Origin: Moraxella caviae
GTDB lineage: Bacteria > Pseudomonadota > Gammaproteobacteria > Pseudomonadales > Moraxellaceae
Assembly (NCBI RefSeq): GCF_002014985.1
Contig: NZ_MUXU01000038.1
Coordinates: 39,314 to 103,313 of the forward strand
Direction: 5' to 3'
DNA length: 64,000 bases
The notes below the pieces were generated by a model, which was not told the DNA's origin, ran no database searches, and saw nothing but the letters and a program-made list of their open reading frames with translations. Both the position numbers and the translations under genes were made by a program. Below, one piece after another: positions 18,184-26,381 of this stretch (within the stretch, counting starts at the first letter, position 1; each line of letters begins with the position of its first letter).

Positions 18184-18929
18184 GTCGCACCCCCTTGTCC
18201 GCTGATTTGTCCTTTAATGCGCAGTTTTTTCTCAAGGGCGGTCATACCAAGAATCAACGCCAAATTAAACACCAAATACAAGACTGTGGTGAATGTATAA
18301 ACTTCAAAGTTATTTTGGGTGTATTCGCTGATGGTTTTGGTTTGGCTGATAAGCTCTGCCACGCCCACAAGCGAAGCGACAGACGCATTTTTAAAGCAGT
18401 TGGTCAGCTCTGATGACATTGGCGGTAAAATCACCCGAAACGCCTGTGGCAGCAGCACATAGCGATACGTCTGCGCTGTGGTAAACCCAAGTGCAAAGCC
18501 AGCATTCGCCTGCCCTTTTGGCAAAGACTCAATGCCTGTGCGCACTTGCTCGGTGATGCGCGCTGCAGTAAATAGCCCAAGCCCAATGCTTGCCGACATT
18601 ACTGCTGTGGTATTAAACGACAACGAAAACCACCATGCACGCACCCCATCAGGTAATAAAGTTGGCACGACATAAAACCAAATGAACAGCTGAATGAGCA
18701 GTGGCGCATTACGAAAAATGTTCACATAAGTTGCAGCGATGTTTTGTGCAAGTTTACTTGGTAAAGTACGCATAACGCCCAGCACAAAGCCAACCACCAG
18801 CGCAATCACCCACGCACTGCCGCCCACCACCAAAAGCCAGCCAAAGCCCTTTAATAGCCAATGCCAATACAGCTCGCTGCCAACGCCTGTGGACTGCCAC
18901 AGCACGCCCCAGTTCCAGTTATAATTCAT
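18180..18929 (-). CDS. gltJ: Glutamate/aspartate ABC importer, permease subunit GltJ
   Basis: A 249-residue permease subunit beginning MNYNWNWGVLWQST, a start typical of GltJ. The EAA loop reads AARITEQVRTGIESLPKGQANAGFALGF. It pairs with GltK to form the translocation pore. A hairpin terminator/attenuator sits between this gene and gltI upstream. Confidence 0.93.
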   Translation of the reverse strand: MNYNWNWGVLWQSTGVGSELYWHWLLKGFGWLLVVGGSAWVIALVVGFVLGVMRTLPSKLAQNIAATYVNIFRNAPLLIQLFIWFYVVPTLLPDGVRAWWFSLSFNTTAVMSASIGLGLFTAARITEQVRTGIESLPKGQANAGFALGFTTAQTYRYVLLPQAFRVILPPMSSELTNCFKNASVASLVGVAELISQTKTISEYTQNNFEVYTFTTVLYLVFNLALILGMTALEKKLRIKGQISGQGGAT

Positions 18930-18958
18930 CTATACAATCCTTCAACCCACCAAGAAAA

Positions 18959-18981
18959 ACCACTTGGACAAGCCAAGTGGT
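18959..18981 (-). terminator. Intercistronic attenuator hairpin between gltI and gltJ
   Basis: A 9-bp perfect stem (18959-18967 with 18973-18981) and 5-nt loop; on the minus strand it is followed by TTTTTC. It follows the gltI stop by 11 bp. Partial termination here would give more binding protein than permease, a common design in amino-acid ABC operons. Confidence 0.8.
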
Positions 18982-18992
18982 CGTATGCGCGC

Positions 18993-19934
18993 TTAGCTTG
19001 CGGCTTGCGGCTCAGCCTTGTCATGTGGATTGGTGAGCAGCTCTTTTAGGTTGTCAGACATTGGGAAATCTAGGTTGACATTTTTTGGCGGAATCGGCGT
19101 GGTGAACCATTTGCCGTAAATGTCGTTAATCTCGCCAGACGCATACACGCCTTTTAGGGTGTCGTCCACGATTTTCTTAAACTCGGCATCGCCTTTACGC
19201 ACCATGCAGCCATAGATTTCAAAAGATTGCGGCGTACCGACAATCTCCCAGCCAGCTGGGTCTTTGGCTTTGGCTTTCTCGCCAGCAAGCAGTACGTCGT
19301 CCATCATAAAGGCTTCTGCACGTCCGCTTTCTAGCATCAAAAAGCTCTCACCGTGGTCTTTGGCAGACACGATGTTAATGCCAAGTTTATGCTCGTCATT
19401 GTATTGCTTGATGTAGCGCTCTGAAGTTGTGCCTGCGGTAGTAACAAGCGTCTTGCCGCCCAAATCGCCAAAATCTTTGATGGCTGAGCCTTTTGGTACA
19501 AGCAGACGTGTGCCAATCTCAAAAAAGCCCACAGAAAAATCCACTTGCTCTTGGCGTTCGGTGTTGTTCGTCGTTGAGCCACATTCTAAATCCACCGTGC
19601 CATTTTGAATCAAAGGAATGCGGGTTTGTGATGTTACTAAGTTATAGCGCACTTTCAAATCTGGCATTTGCAGCTGTTCTTTAAGCGCTTCTACCACTTT
19701 TAATTGCAAATCGTGCGCATAGCCGACTGGCTGATTTGGATTGTCAGCGATGTATGAAAACGGAATGGAAGAATCACGGTGCGCCAGCACAATCGTGCCA
19801 GATTGCTTGATTTTATCCAGCGTGCCTTGAGTGCTGGCAGCTGCGGTGTCGGCAGACTTATCACCGCCGCACGCTGTCAAGATGGCAAGTGGCAAAGCAA
19901 GCAGCGTGAATTTGGCAAGGGTTTGGATTTTCAT
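18993..19934 (-). CDS. gltI: Glutamate/aspartate-binding lipoprotein
   Basis: The solute-binding subunit of the acidic amino-acid importer. The 313-residue protein has a lipoprotein signal peptide with lipobox LTAC (Cys22), so it is lipid-anchored rather than free in the periplasm. The family-3 binding protein domain shows HRDSSIPFSYI, VGYAHDLQLKVV, DLECGSTTNNTERQ and VDFSVGFFEIGTRLLVPKGS. It is first in the gltIJKL operon. The 233-bp gap upstream of it shows no clear promoter to me. Confidence 0.94.
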   Translation of the reverse strand: MKIQTLAKFTLLALPLAILTACGGDKSADTAAASTQGTLDKIKQSGTIVLAHRDSSIPFSYIADNPNQPVGYAHDLQLKVVEALKEQLQMPDLKVRYNLVTSQTRIPLIQNGTVDLECGSTTNNTERQEQVDFSVGFFEIGTRLLVPKGSAIKDFGDLGGKTLVTTAGTTSERYIKQYNDEHKLGINIVSAKDHGESFLMLESGRAEAFMMDDVLLAGEKAKAKDPAGWEIVGTPQSFEIYGCMVRKGDAEFKKIVDDTLKGVYASGEINDIYGKWFTTPIPPKNVNLDFPMSDNLKELLTNPHDKAEPQAAS

Positions 19935-20167
19935 AAAAACTCCTTTTTAAAACTTTGGGGAAAAGTCCACACATTCCTTTGTGATATGTGCGATGTGTTG
20001 GTGGCTTTATCATACGCACAAATTTCTCAGATTGCAAATGGTTTTTGCACGATTGTTTTTGTATGATTATTATCATAAAGATTTTTGGCATGGTTTGTGT
20101 GGTGGTTTTTATGGCAATTTGACCACCTTTGCCGCCCACACCCACCAATTTAAAACATCTTGCCCAC

Positions 20168-20491
20168 CTAAGAAGCCAGCTTCATCACCACCACGCCAGA
20201 AATAATCAGCGCCGCGCCCAGCCAACGCCCAAAACTGGACGGATCACCAAAAAACACCACGCCCACCAAAAACGCCCCTGCCGCGCCAATGCCTGTCCAC
20301 ACCGCATAAGCCGTACCCATCGGAATCGCTTTTTGCGCCATAAACAGACAAAAACCGCTCGCCGCCATAAACGCCACCGCCATCAGCGTGCCAAGCACAC
20401 GATAGCCGTCCGATTGCGCAAGTTTTAGCCCCAAAGGCCAGCCGATTTCTAATAAACCCGCCAAAATCAAATACACCCAAGCCATCGTCAT
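20168..20491 (-). CDS. Small multidrug resistance family exporter, SugE/Gdx type
   Basis: A 107-residue four-helix SMR protein. Helix 1 contains the essential membrane Glu in AGLLEIGWPLGLKLAQ; helix 3 has AYAVWTGIGAAGAFLVGVVFFGD. The single-gene SugE/Gdx type exports guanidinium, and this member has the GLK motif after helix 1 that fits that group, but I cannot separate it from quaternary-ammonium transporters by eye. I looked for a guanidine riboswitch upstream and saw none. The leader has a tandem 14-bp repeat at 20551-20580. Confidence 0.8.
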   Translation of the reverse strand: MTMAWVYLILAGLLEIGWPLGLKLAQSDGYRVLGTLMAVAFMAASGFCLFMAQKAIPMGTAYAVWTGIGAAGAFLVGVVFFGDPSSFGRWLGAALIISGVVVMKLAS

Positions 20492-20550
20492 GATTTCACC
20501 CTTTTAAACAATTTTACCTTTTTGGGCGGTTTCACTTTTTTGGTTAAGCG

Positions 20551-20580
20551 ATTTCGCCCTTTAAATTTCGCCCTTTAAAT
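20551..20580. repeat. Tandem 14-bp direct repeat
   Basis: The sequence ATTTCGCCCTTTAA occurs twice head-to-tail between the SMR gene and the MarR gene. No function is apparent. Confidence 0.6.
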
Positions 20581-20631
20581 AGCTGCATTCGCCAGCCATT
20601 TTGTGAAGTTTTATTAAAAAATATTCAGATT

Positions 20632-21120
20632 TTAACCATCAAAATCTGCCAAAATTTGCGCAAAATTTTGCTCATACATTTTGGTGATTTTTAGCCACAT
20701 CACCACCGTGTCATCGCCCATTTTACTGATGATTTGCCGCTCTAATTGCGCGACTTTTTGGGCGATTGGCACAGCGATTGTCTCGCCTTTTTTGGTTAAG
20801 ATGATGATTTTTTTGCGTTTGTCTTGTGCGTCTGTTTGCTCGCTGATTAAGCCTTGCGCTACAAATTCTTTGCAATAATTATGCACCGTCTGCTTTGGTA
20901 GTAGCCACTGTTGGCAGATTTTTTGTTGATTGCACGCCTGCATGATTGTTAAGCTGTGATAAATAGCCATCTGCGGATAAGTTATGTCCAGTTTTTTGGC
21001 AAGCTCGCCATACAAGCTCTCAATACGGCTGACACTCGCCATCATTTCACCGATTTTATCATCATCGCCACAATCATGGTTTTTGGCGTTATCACCGCCC
21101 TGCGTATTTGCGCTTGTCAT
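20632..21120 (-). CDS. MarR family transcriptional regulator
   Basis: A 162-residue winged-helix regulator of the MarR type. The helix-turn-helix lies in QKICQQWLLPKQTVHNYCKEFVAQGLI, and the wing in DAQDKRKKIIILTKKGE (residues counted from ATG 21120: ~65-110). The ATG at 21120 has a GGTGGA ribosome site; a longer frame would need a TTG at 21147. It may control the neighbouring SMR exporter, which lies downstream on the same strand, but this is inference from position only. Confidence 0.85.
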   Translation of the reverse strand: MTSANTQGGDNAKNHDCGDDDKIGEMMASVSRIESLYGELAKKLDITYPQMAIYHSLTIMQACNQQKICQQWLLPKQTVHNYCKEFVAQGLISEQTDAQDKRKKIIILTKKGETIAVPIAQKVAQLERQIISKMGDDTVVMWLKITKMYEQNFAQILADFDG

Positions 21121-21159
21121 AATCCACCGCTGCTCGTTTTTACTCAATCAGTCCCAAAC

Positions 21160-21191
21160 AAGACGAATTATAGTACTAAATAAGACTAATT
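21160..21191 (-). promoter_or_regulatory. Promoter/operator region of the MarR gene
   Basis: A minus-strand TATAAT lies at 21167-21172. Two direct repeats AAGACKAATT (21160-21169 and 21182-21191) are spaced by 22 bp, two helical turns, and flank or overlap the -10. They could be the autoregulatory MarR sites. Confidence 0.4.
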
Positions 21192-21249
21192 TCTAGCACA
21201 AATCGCCATCTTTGTGTTATTTTTTGTAAATTTGCGCCCAAAAATCTTG

Positions 21250-21255
21250 TATAAT
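21250..21255 (+). promoter_or_regulatory. -10 element for hisF
   Basis: A perfect TATAAT preceded by TTG lies 89 bp before hisF. I found no -35 at good spacing. Confidence 0.45.
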
Positions 21256-21344
21256 AGCCAATTTATGATAACAAATTTTACCGCCAGCCAATGTGGTTTA
21301 GTGCGGTTTTAGCCATCAATTTTAGTCACAATTAAGGATTTGCC

Positions 21345-22103
21345 ATGCTCGCCAAACGCCTAATTCCCTGCCTTGACGTTGAAAACGGTCGTGTCGTCAA
21401 GGGTGTCAATTTCGTGGACATCAAAGACGCAGGCGATCCTGTGGCAGTTTCCAAAAAATACAATGACGAAGGCGCAGACGAAATCACCTTTTTAGACATC
21501 ACCGCCACATCGGACGGACGCGACACCACTTATCACATGGTAGAAAAAATCGCGCGCTCCATTTTCATTCCGCTCACCGTGGGCGGCGGCGTGCGTAAGA
21601 TTGAAGACATCAGAAATCTGCTCAACGCTGGCGCAGATAAAGTCGGCATCAACTCTGCTGCCATCACCAATCCTGACTTGGTCAATGACGCAGCGGCACG
21701 CTTTGGCAGTCAGTGCGTGGTGGTGTCCATTGACGCAAAACGTGTGGCGGACGGCAAATGGGAAATTTTCACGCACGGCGGCCGTAAGCCCACAGGCATT
21801 GACGCAGTAGAATGGGCGGTGCAAATGACCAAGCGTGGCGCTGGCGAACTTTTGGTAACCAGCATGGACGGTGATGGCACACGCCAAGGCTATGATTTGG
21901 CATTGACACGCACCATCAGTGATTTGGTGAACATTCCTGTCATCGCCAGCGGTGGCGTGGGCAATTTACAGCACCTAGCCGATGGCGTGCTACAAGGCGG
22001 TGCGGACGCTGTGCTTGCCGCCAGCATTTTCCATTTTGGCGATTACAGCATTCGTGAAGCCAAAGAATTTATGGCAAATCAAGGGATTGCGGTGCGGTTG
22101 TGA
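21345..22103 (+). CDS. hisF: Imidazole glycerol phosphate synthase cyclase subunit
   Basis: HisF condenses PRFAR with ammonia delivered by HisH, giving IGP and AICAR in histidine synthesis. The 252-residue TIM barrel shows the catalytic Asp11 in [14 protein letters not shown], the phosphate-binding VGGGVRK, and SIDAKRV for the second catalytic Asp, plus the VIASGGVG phosphate loop. AAGGA lies ahead of the ATG. No other histidine gene is in the window, so the his genes are scattered in this genome. Confidence 0.97.
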   Translation: MLAKRLIPCLDVENGRVVKGVNFVDIKDAGDPVAVSKKYNDEGADEITFLDITATSDGRDTTYHMVEKIARSIFIPLTVGGGVRKIEDIRNLLNAGADKVGINSAAITNPDLVNDAAARFGSQCVVVSIDAKRVADGKWEIFTHGGRKPTGIDAVEWAVQMTKRGAGELLVTSMDGDGTRQGYDLALTRTISDLVNIPVIASGGVGNLQHLADGVLQGGADAVLAASIFHFGDYSIREAKEFMANQGIAVRL

Positions 22104-22179
22104 TGCTATGCTGTACTTTACCGCACTTCAAATCTAAATTAAAAAACGGTTGTAGATTGGGTTAAAGAATGGTTTGTAA

Positions 22180-22258
22180 GTTGGGTTGAGTGAAACGAAA
22201 ACCCAACAAATTTATCGGTTATCCTTAGGAATGTTGGGTTGCGCTACGCTAACCCAAC
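22180..22258. repeat. Two AACCCAAC/GTTGGGTT hairpins
   Basis: The first hairpin spans 22180-22207 (8-bp arms) and the second 22233-22258 (8-bp arms with an inner GCG/CGC extension). Related sequences occur at 62034-62061 and 62228-62254. They belong to a dispersed intergenic repeat. Confidence 0.7.
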
Positions 22259-22325
22259 TTACGGTTTTATACCAACCCAGCTTACGCTTTGACGTTCTCT
22301 CAGCTTACGGTTTGATGTGATTTTT

Positions 22326-22412
22326 CCGTTCGCCCTTAAGCTTGTCGAAGGGTGAATGCGGTGGAAATCTAAACCTAAAAACCGTCAGGTTTAACAAGCT
22401 CACCACGAACGG
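22326..22412. repeat. Dispersed inverted-repeat element, copy 1
   Basis: Left end CCGTTCGCCCTTAAGCTTGT at 22326; right end is the inverted counterpart ending CACGAACGG at 22412. Inside is a smaller TAAACCT/AGGTTTA inverted repeat. Copies 2 and 3 are at 23792-23879 and 62107-62210. The hisF-ribH gap (22104-22634) holds only this and the AACCCAAC hairpins. Confidence 0.8.
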
Positions 22413-22634
22413 TTTTTTGATTTTGTACGCTCTTTAAGCGAACAATTTTTCAATTTGACACACCGTTTGAACAACTACTTTTTATTTATTGCAAATTCCC
22501 GCACAAACCACCGCACAACTTAAAAATCCTGCGATAAATTTCGCCACTGGGTGCAAACTTTATCAAAAATCAAGCAAAATTATGCTAAAATAGAAGAAAC
22601 CTCCCAATTTTACACAATCACTTGGATAACATCT

Positions 22635-23126
22635 ATGAACTATCAAACCGAACACGCCAACATCACAAACCTAGATGGCGCACTGGATCAAAATGCCGAC
22701 TTGCGCATTGGTATCGCTGTGGGTCGTTTTAATGGCTTTTTGGTAGAAAGTCTGGTAGAAGGCGCAAAAGATGCACTGCTGCGTCATGGCGTGGCTGGCA
22801 AAAACATCACCATCGTGCGTGTGCCGGGGGCATTTGAGCTGCCATTGACCGCAAAACGCATGGCGACCAGTGGTAAATTTGACGCCATCGTGGTGCTGGG
22901 TGCGATTATCCGCGGCGCAACGCCACACTTTGACATCGTGGCATCTGAAAGCGCCAAAGGCCTAAGCCACGTTGCGCTGCATCACGACATTCCTGTGATT
23001 AACGGCATTTTGACCACCGAAAACATCGAGCAAACCATTGAGCGTGCTGGCACAAAAGCAGGCAACAAAGGCTACGAAGCTGCCATGACCGCCATTGAAA
23101 TGGTCAGCGTGCTAAAGGCAATCTAA
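22635..23126 (+). CDS. ribH: 6,7-dimethyl-8-ribityllumazine synthase
   Basis: RibH makes the lumazine precursor of riboflavin. The protein from ATG 22635 is 163 residues and begins [13 protein letters not shown], the normal length; the 28-residue upstream open extension is rejected as too long for the family. Motifs are [36 protein letters not shown] with the catalytic His region, and GILTTEN. No FMN riboswitch was recognised in the leader. nusB follows 9 bp later, a conserved pairing. Confidence 0.95.
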   Translation: MNYQTEHANITNLDGALDQNADLRIGIAVGRFNGFLVESLVEGAKDALLRHGVAGKNITIVRVPGAFELPLTAKRMATSGKFDAIVVLGAIIRGATPHFDIVASESAKGLSHVALHHDIPVINGILTTENIEQTIERAGTKAGNKGYEAAMTAIEMVSVLKAI

Positions 23127-23135
23127 GGGGCAAAC

Positions 23136-23669
23136 ATGACCACGACCCCAGAATTTGACCTAAGCGAAACTGGCTACAAAACCAGCTACACCGCTGTGCG
23201 TAAGGCGCGCCGCTTTGCGCTGCAAGGCTTGTACGAGTGGCTTTTGACCGATTATCGTTTTGCTACGAGCAATAAAGACCTACAAGGTGGCAACGAGCCG
23301 CACACCATCGCCGCACGCACACGCGCCGAAAACGCCATGCACACCGTGCATTTGGGCTATTATCACGAACTGATGCGCAATATCCCAAACGAAGCTGGCG
23401 AGCTGATTGTAGAGCTTTCACGCTTTATTGATCGTAATTTTGAGCAGCTGGACGCCGTAGAGCGTGCGATTTTGCTCATTGGCGCTTACGAGCTAAAACA
23501 CAGCCTGCACGTTCCTTATAAAGTGGTGCTTGATGAAGCCATGCAGCTGAACGCCCATTTTGGCGGCGCAGACGGGCATAAGCTCATCAATGCTGTGCTG
23601 GATCGCTACGCCAAAGAAGCACGCAGCACCGAAGTGGCGGCACATAAAGCCGCAAAATCTGCCGAATAA
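23136..23669 (+). CDS. nusB: Transcription antitermination factor NusB
   Basis: NusB binds BoxA RNA with NusE for rRNA antitermination. The 177-residue helical protein is a little longer than usual because of an N-terminal extension and an insertion. Family signatures are [35 protein letters not shown] and [32 protein letters not shown]. It is co-oriented with ribH with a 9-bp gap. Confidence 0.95.
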   Translation: MTTTPEFDLSETGYKTSYTAVRKARRFALQGLYEWLLTDYRFATSNKDLQGGNEPHTIAARTRAENAMHTVHLGYYHELMRNIPNEAGELIVELSRFIDRNFEQLDAVERAILLIGAYELKHSLHVPYKVVLDEAMQLNAHFGGADGHKLINAVLDRYAKEARSTEVAAHKAAKSAE

Positions 23670-23791
23670 ATCGCCACTGACAACACCCTGCTTTTTATCA
23701 ATGTGGGGCGTTTTGTTAAGTTGGCGGTTTGATTTGTCTGGCTTGCAAATTAAGCTGACTTATAAGCAGCCTGCGATTTGACGTGATTTTT

Positions 23792-23879
23792 CCGTTCGCT
23801 CTTAAGCTTGTCGAAGGGTCGAACTGATGAAAGATTGAGCCTGAAAAACCGTCAGGTTTAACAAGCTCGCCACGAACGG
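23792..23879. repeat. Dispersed inverted-repeat element, copy 2
   Basis: Same arrangement as copy 1, with left CCGTTCGCTCTTAAGCTTGT and right end CACGAACGG. An extra right end (CACTCACCACGAACGG) follows at 23895-23910. It fills the nusB-thiL gap (23670-24035), which has no other feature. Confidence 0.8.
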
Positions 23880-24035
23880 CTTTTCAATTTGGCGCACTCA
23901 CCACGAACGGTTTTTTGATTTGATACGCCTTTTGAACGAACGATTTTTCTAATTTGGCACACTTTTAAACGATTGCCCAAATTTTCACAAAACCCAAAAA
24001 CCAACAAACACCGCAAATCCTACGCACCCATCACC

Positions 24036-25001
24036 ATGTCTGAATTTTCATTGATTGCCGATTATTTTTCTCGCCACGCGCCAAATGACGGCTTGGGTGT
24101 GGGCGATGACTGCGCCATCATCACACCGCCAGCCAATCAAGTGCTGGTGGCGTGCGCCGACACACTCATCAGCGGTCGGCATTTTCCCATAGACACCGCG
24201 CCCCACGCCATCGGATATAAGGCGGTGGCGGTGAATTTATCCGACCTTGCCGCCATGGGCGCACGTCCGCACAGCATTTTACTCGCCCTGTCCTTGCCAA
24301 GCATGGATAAGGCGTGGCTTGGTGAATTTAGCCGTGGCTTGTATGAAATTTGCGATGAATTTGGCGTGCAGCTCATCGGCGGCGACACCACCAAATCGCC
24401 CACGCTCACCATCAGCGTGAGTGCGTTTGGTTTTATGACTGCCGATAAAGCCGTCAAGCGCAGTGGCGCAAAAATTGGCGATGTGATTTGCGTCAGCGGT
24501 CAGCTTGGCAGTGCCGCTTTCGCCTTGCAAAACCCCAATTCACCGCTGCAGCACACGCTGGATTATCCTGTGCCACAAGTGGCGCTTGGGCAGATTTTGG
24601 CGGATTTTGCGCACGCCATGATTGATGTGTCGGACGGCTTGGCACAAGATTTGGGGCATATTTTAACCGCCAGCGATGTGGGTGCTGAGCTGTATTTAGA
24701 GCAAATTCCGCTACACCCACTGCTACAAACTCTGCCTTTTGAAACCGCCATGCGCCACGCACTCGCTGGGGGCGATGATTATCAGCTGTGCTTTACCATC
24801 TCGCCAGATAATTTAGAAAAACTTAAAAATAAGCACCCAAATCTACCCATTTTCCCCATCGGCAAAATCACAAAAACGCGCACGCAGCACACACTTATAC
24901 AAAACAACACACAAAATACCGTACAAAACTTGCGCTTAATTTGCTATCATAAAGGGGAAATTTTCCCAATAAACGCAGCAGGATTTAATCACTTTGACTA
25001 A
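24036..25001 (+). CDS. thiL: Thiamine-monophosphate kinase
   Basis: ThiL phosphorylates thiamine monophosphate to the active diphosphate cofactor. The 321-residue protein from ATG 24036 starts MSEFSLIADYFSRH. Metal and nucleotide motifs of the PurM fold are present: GVGDDCAII, DTLISGRHFP, VNLSDLAAMGA, GGDTTKS and MIDVSDGLAQDLGH. A longer frame from 23973 begins in the preceding repeat region and was rejected. Its last 8 bp overlap the TTG start of pgpA. Confidence 0.95.
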   Translation: MSEFSLIADYFSRHAPNDGLGVGDDCAIITPPANQVLVACADTLISGRHFPIDTAPHAIGYKAVAVNLSDLAAMGARPHSILLALSLPSMDKAWLGEFSRGLYEICDEFGVQLIGGDTTKSPTLTISVSAFGFMTADKAVKRSGAKIGDVICVSGQLGSAAFALQNPNSPLQHTLDYPVPQVALGQILADFAHAMIDVSDGLAQDLGHILTASDVGAELYLEQIPLHPLLQTLPFETAMRHALAGGDDYQLCFTISPDNLEKLKNKHPNLPIFPIGKITKTRTQHTLIQNNTQNTVQNLRLICYHKGEIFPINAAGFNHFD

Positions 25002-25557
25002 GCCAGAAAATCAACCAGCCAGCCAATCAGCAACAACGCACGCCAGCGGTCTTGAAAAAGCCGTGTACTGGCTGGGCTTAGGGCTGGGTTCTGGCTTGCC
25101 AAGACACGCCCCCGGTACTTGGGGTTCTTTGGCGGCATTGGCGCTTGGCGTACCGATGATGTTGCTTGGGTTTTATGCCTATTTGGCGATTGTCATCATC
25201 GCTGCACTGATTGGCAGCTATGTGTGCGGCACGACTTCTCGCCTGATGGGCGGACACGACAACCCACACATCGTCTTTGATGAATGGGTAGGCATGTGGA
25301 TTGCGCTGCTGCCTGTGGCGCTGCTCATCGGCGAAGTGGGCGGCTGGCGTGCGGCGGTTTTGATGTCTGGCAATTTTTTGTGGGTGCTGTTTGCGCTTGG
25401 TTTACCGTTTGCGCTGTTTCGCTTGTTTGACATCATCAAACCCTTTCCGATTCGCTGGGTGGACAAGAACGTCTCGGGCGGTTTTGGTATTTTGATTGAT
25501 GATGTACTGGCTGGCATTATGGCGGCGATTGCGTGGGTTTTGGTGGCTTATATTTGA
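24994..25557 (+). CDS. pgpA: Phosphatidylglycerophosphatase A
   Basis: PgpA removes phosphate from phosphatidylglycerophosphate in the inner membrane. The 187-residue protein has about four helices and the family motifs SGLPRHAPGTWGSLAAL, VFDEWVGMWIALLP, LFDIIKPFPIRWVDKNVSGG and ILIDDVLAG. The start appears to be TTG at 24994, overlapping the thiL stop, with AGGA about 12 nt upstream; no suitable ATG exists nearby. thiL-pgpA is a conserved pair in proteobacteria. Confidence 0.93.
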   Translation: MTKPENQPASQSATTHASGLEKAVYWLGLGLGSGLPRHAPGTWGSLAALALGVPMMLLGFYAYLAIVIIAALIGSYVCGTTSRLMGGHDNPHIVFDEWVGMWIALLPVALLIGEVGGWRAAVLMSGNFLWVLFALGLPFALFRLFDIIKPFPIRWVDKNVSGGFGILIDDVLAGIMAAIAWVLVAYI

Positions 25558-25569
25558 TAAGGAGATGTC

Positions 25570-25806
25570 ATGATAGTATCATTTCAGCTAGACGATCATT
25601 TGGCGCGGCTCTTTTTGGAAAACACCACCAAAGAAAAACGCAACAGTCTTTTATCGTCATTCGTGGCGGATTATCTGTCAAACTCTGCTGCCGAAAATCA
25701 CAAAAATACCCCTTTGGATTTTGTTGGTATGTGGGCAGACTCAGACATTAAGCCTAATGAGTTTGCTCACACTTTAAGACAAGGCAGAGATTTTCGTGCT
25801 GATTGA
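25570..25806 (+). CDS. Putative antitoxin of a VapBC-type pair
   Basis: A 78-residue protein with a ribbon-helix-helix-like N-terminus (MIVSFQLDDHLARLFLENTTKEKRNSLLSSFV) and an acidic, polar C-terminal part, as expected for a PIN-toxin antitoxin. AAGGAG precedes the ATG, 12 bp after pgpA, so it may be read from the pgpA transcript. It overlaps the downstream PIN gene by 11 bp. The antitoxin role rests on size and context. Confidence 0.75.
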   Translation: MIVSFQLDDHLARLFLENTTKEKRNSLLSSFVADYLSNSAAENHKNTPLDFVGMWADSDIKPNEFAHTLRQGRDFRAD

Positions 25807-26173
25807 CACCGATGTTTTGATTTGGCTGGCAAAAAACAATGCCAATGCGCAAAAGCTGCTACTCAATCAGCACGCCAAATACTTGTCTGCCGTGACTTAT
25901 ATGGAAATGCTGCAAGGCATGCGCAACAAACAAGAAATGCACGCCTTTTTAAAACATTTGCCAGCGTACAATTACAACATTTTACCCATCAATGAACAAA
26001 TCAGCCAGACGGCTTGTCAATTGGTGGCGGACTATGCTTTATCGCACGCCATGCAAATGGGAGACGCTTTGATTGCCAGTACTGCTTTACATCACGGATT
26101 GCCTTTATTTTCGGCAAATCATAAGCATTTTGGGTTTATTGACGGGCTTCAACTACAAAAATTTTGCGTATAG
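25796..26173 (+). CDS. PIN-domain toxin (VapC-type ribonuclease)
   Basis: A 125-residue PIN domain. The acidic metal-binding set is visible: Asp4 and Asp6 in MLIDTDVLIW, Glu37 in YMEMLQG, and Asp90 in MQMGDALIAS, with NHKHF near the end. The family cleaves RNA, often initiator tRNA, and is inhibited by its partner antitoxin. It starts with GTG at 25796 inside the antitoxin gene, so translation is coupled. Confidence 0.87.
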   Translation: MLIDTDVLIWLAKNNANAQKLLLNQHAKYLSAVTYMEMLQGMRNKQEMHAFLKHLPAYNYNILPINEQISQTACQLVADYALSHAMQMGDALIASTALHHGLPLFSANHKHFGFIDGLQLQKFCV

Positions 26174-26381
26174 TGTCATCAGCCCACAGTTTTAAAATAG
26201 CTTACAAACCTACTTTTAAAAAATTTACGCAGGTCAAATTTACCCTACAATTATACCGAATTTATCATAAAATTTTGACAATTCACCGCATGGTTATTCA
26301 ATGGATTTAAAAAACGCACGAACCAACACACAAACCAGTGCGCAAAATCCATTGAAAGCCATCATTGCATAAGGATTTATC

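Noticed and set aside
22413-22634. FMN or TPP riboswitch ahead of ribH or thiL
   Set aside because: No RFN or THI-box core motifs are present; these gaps are filled by dispersed repeats.
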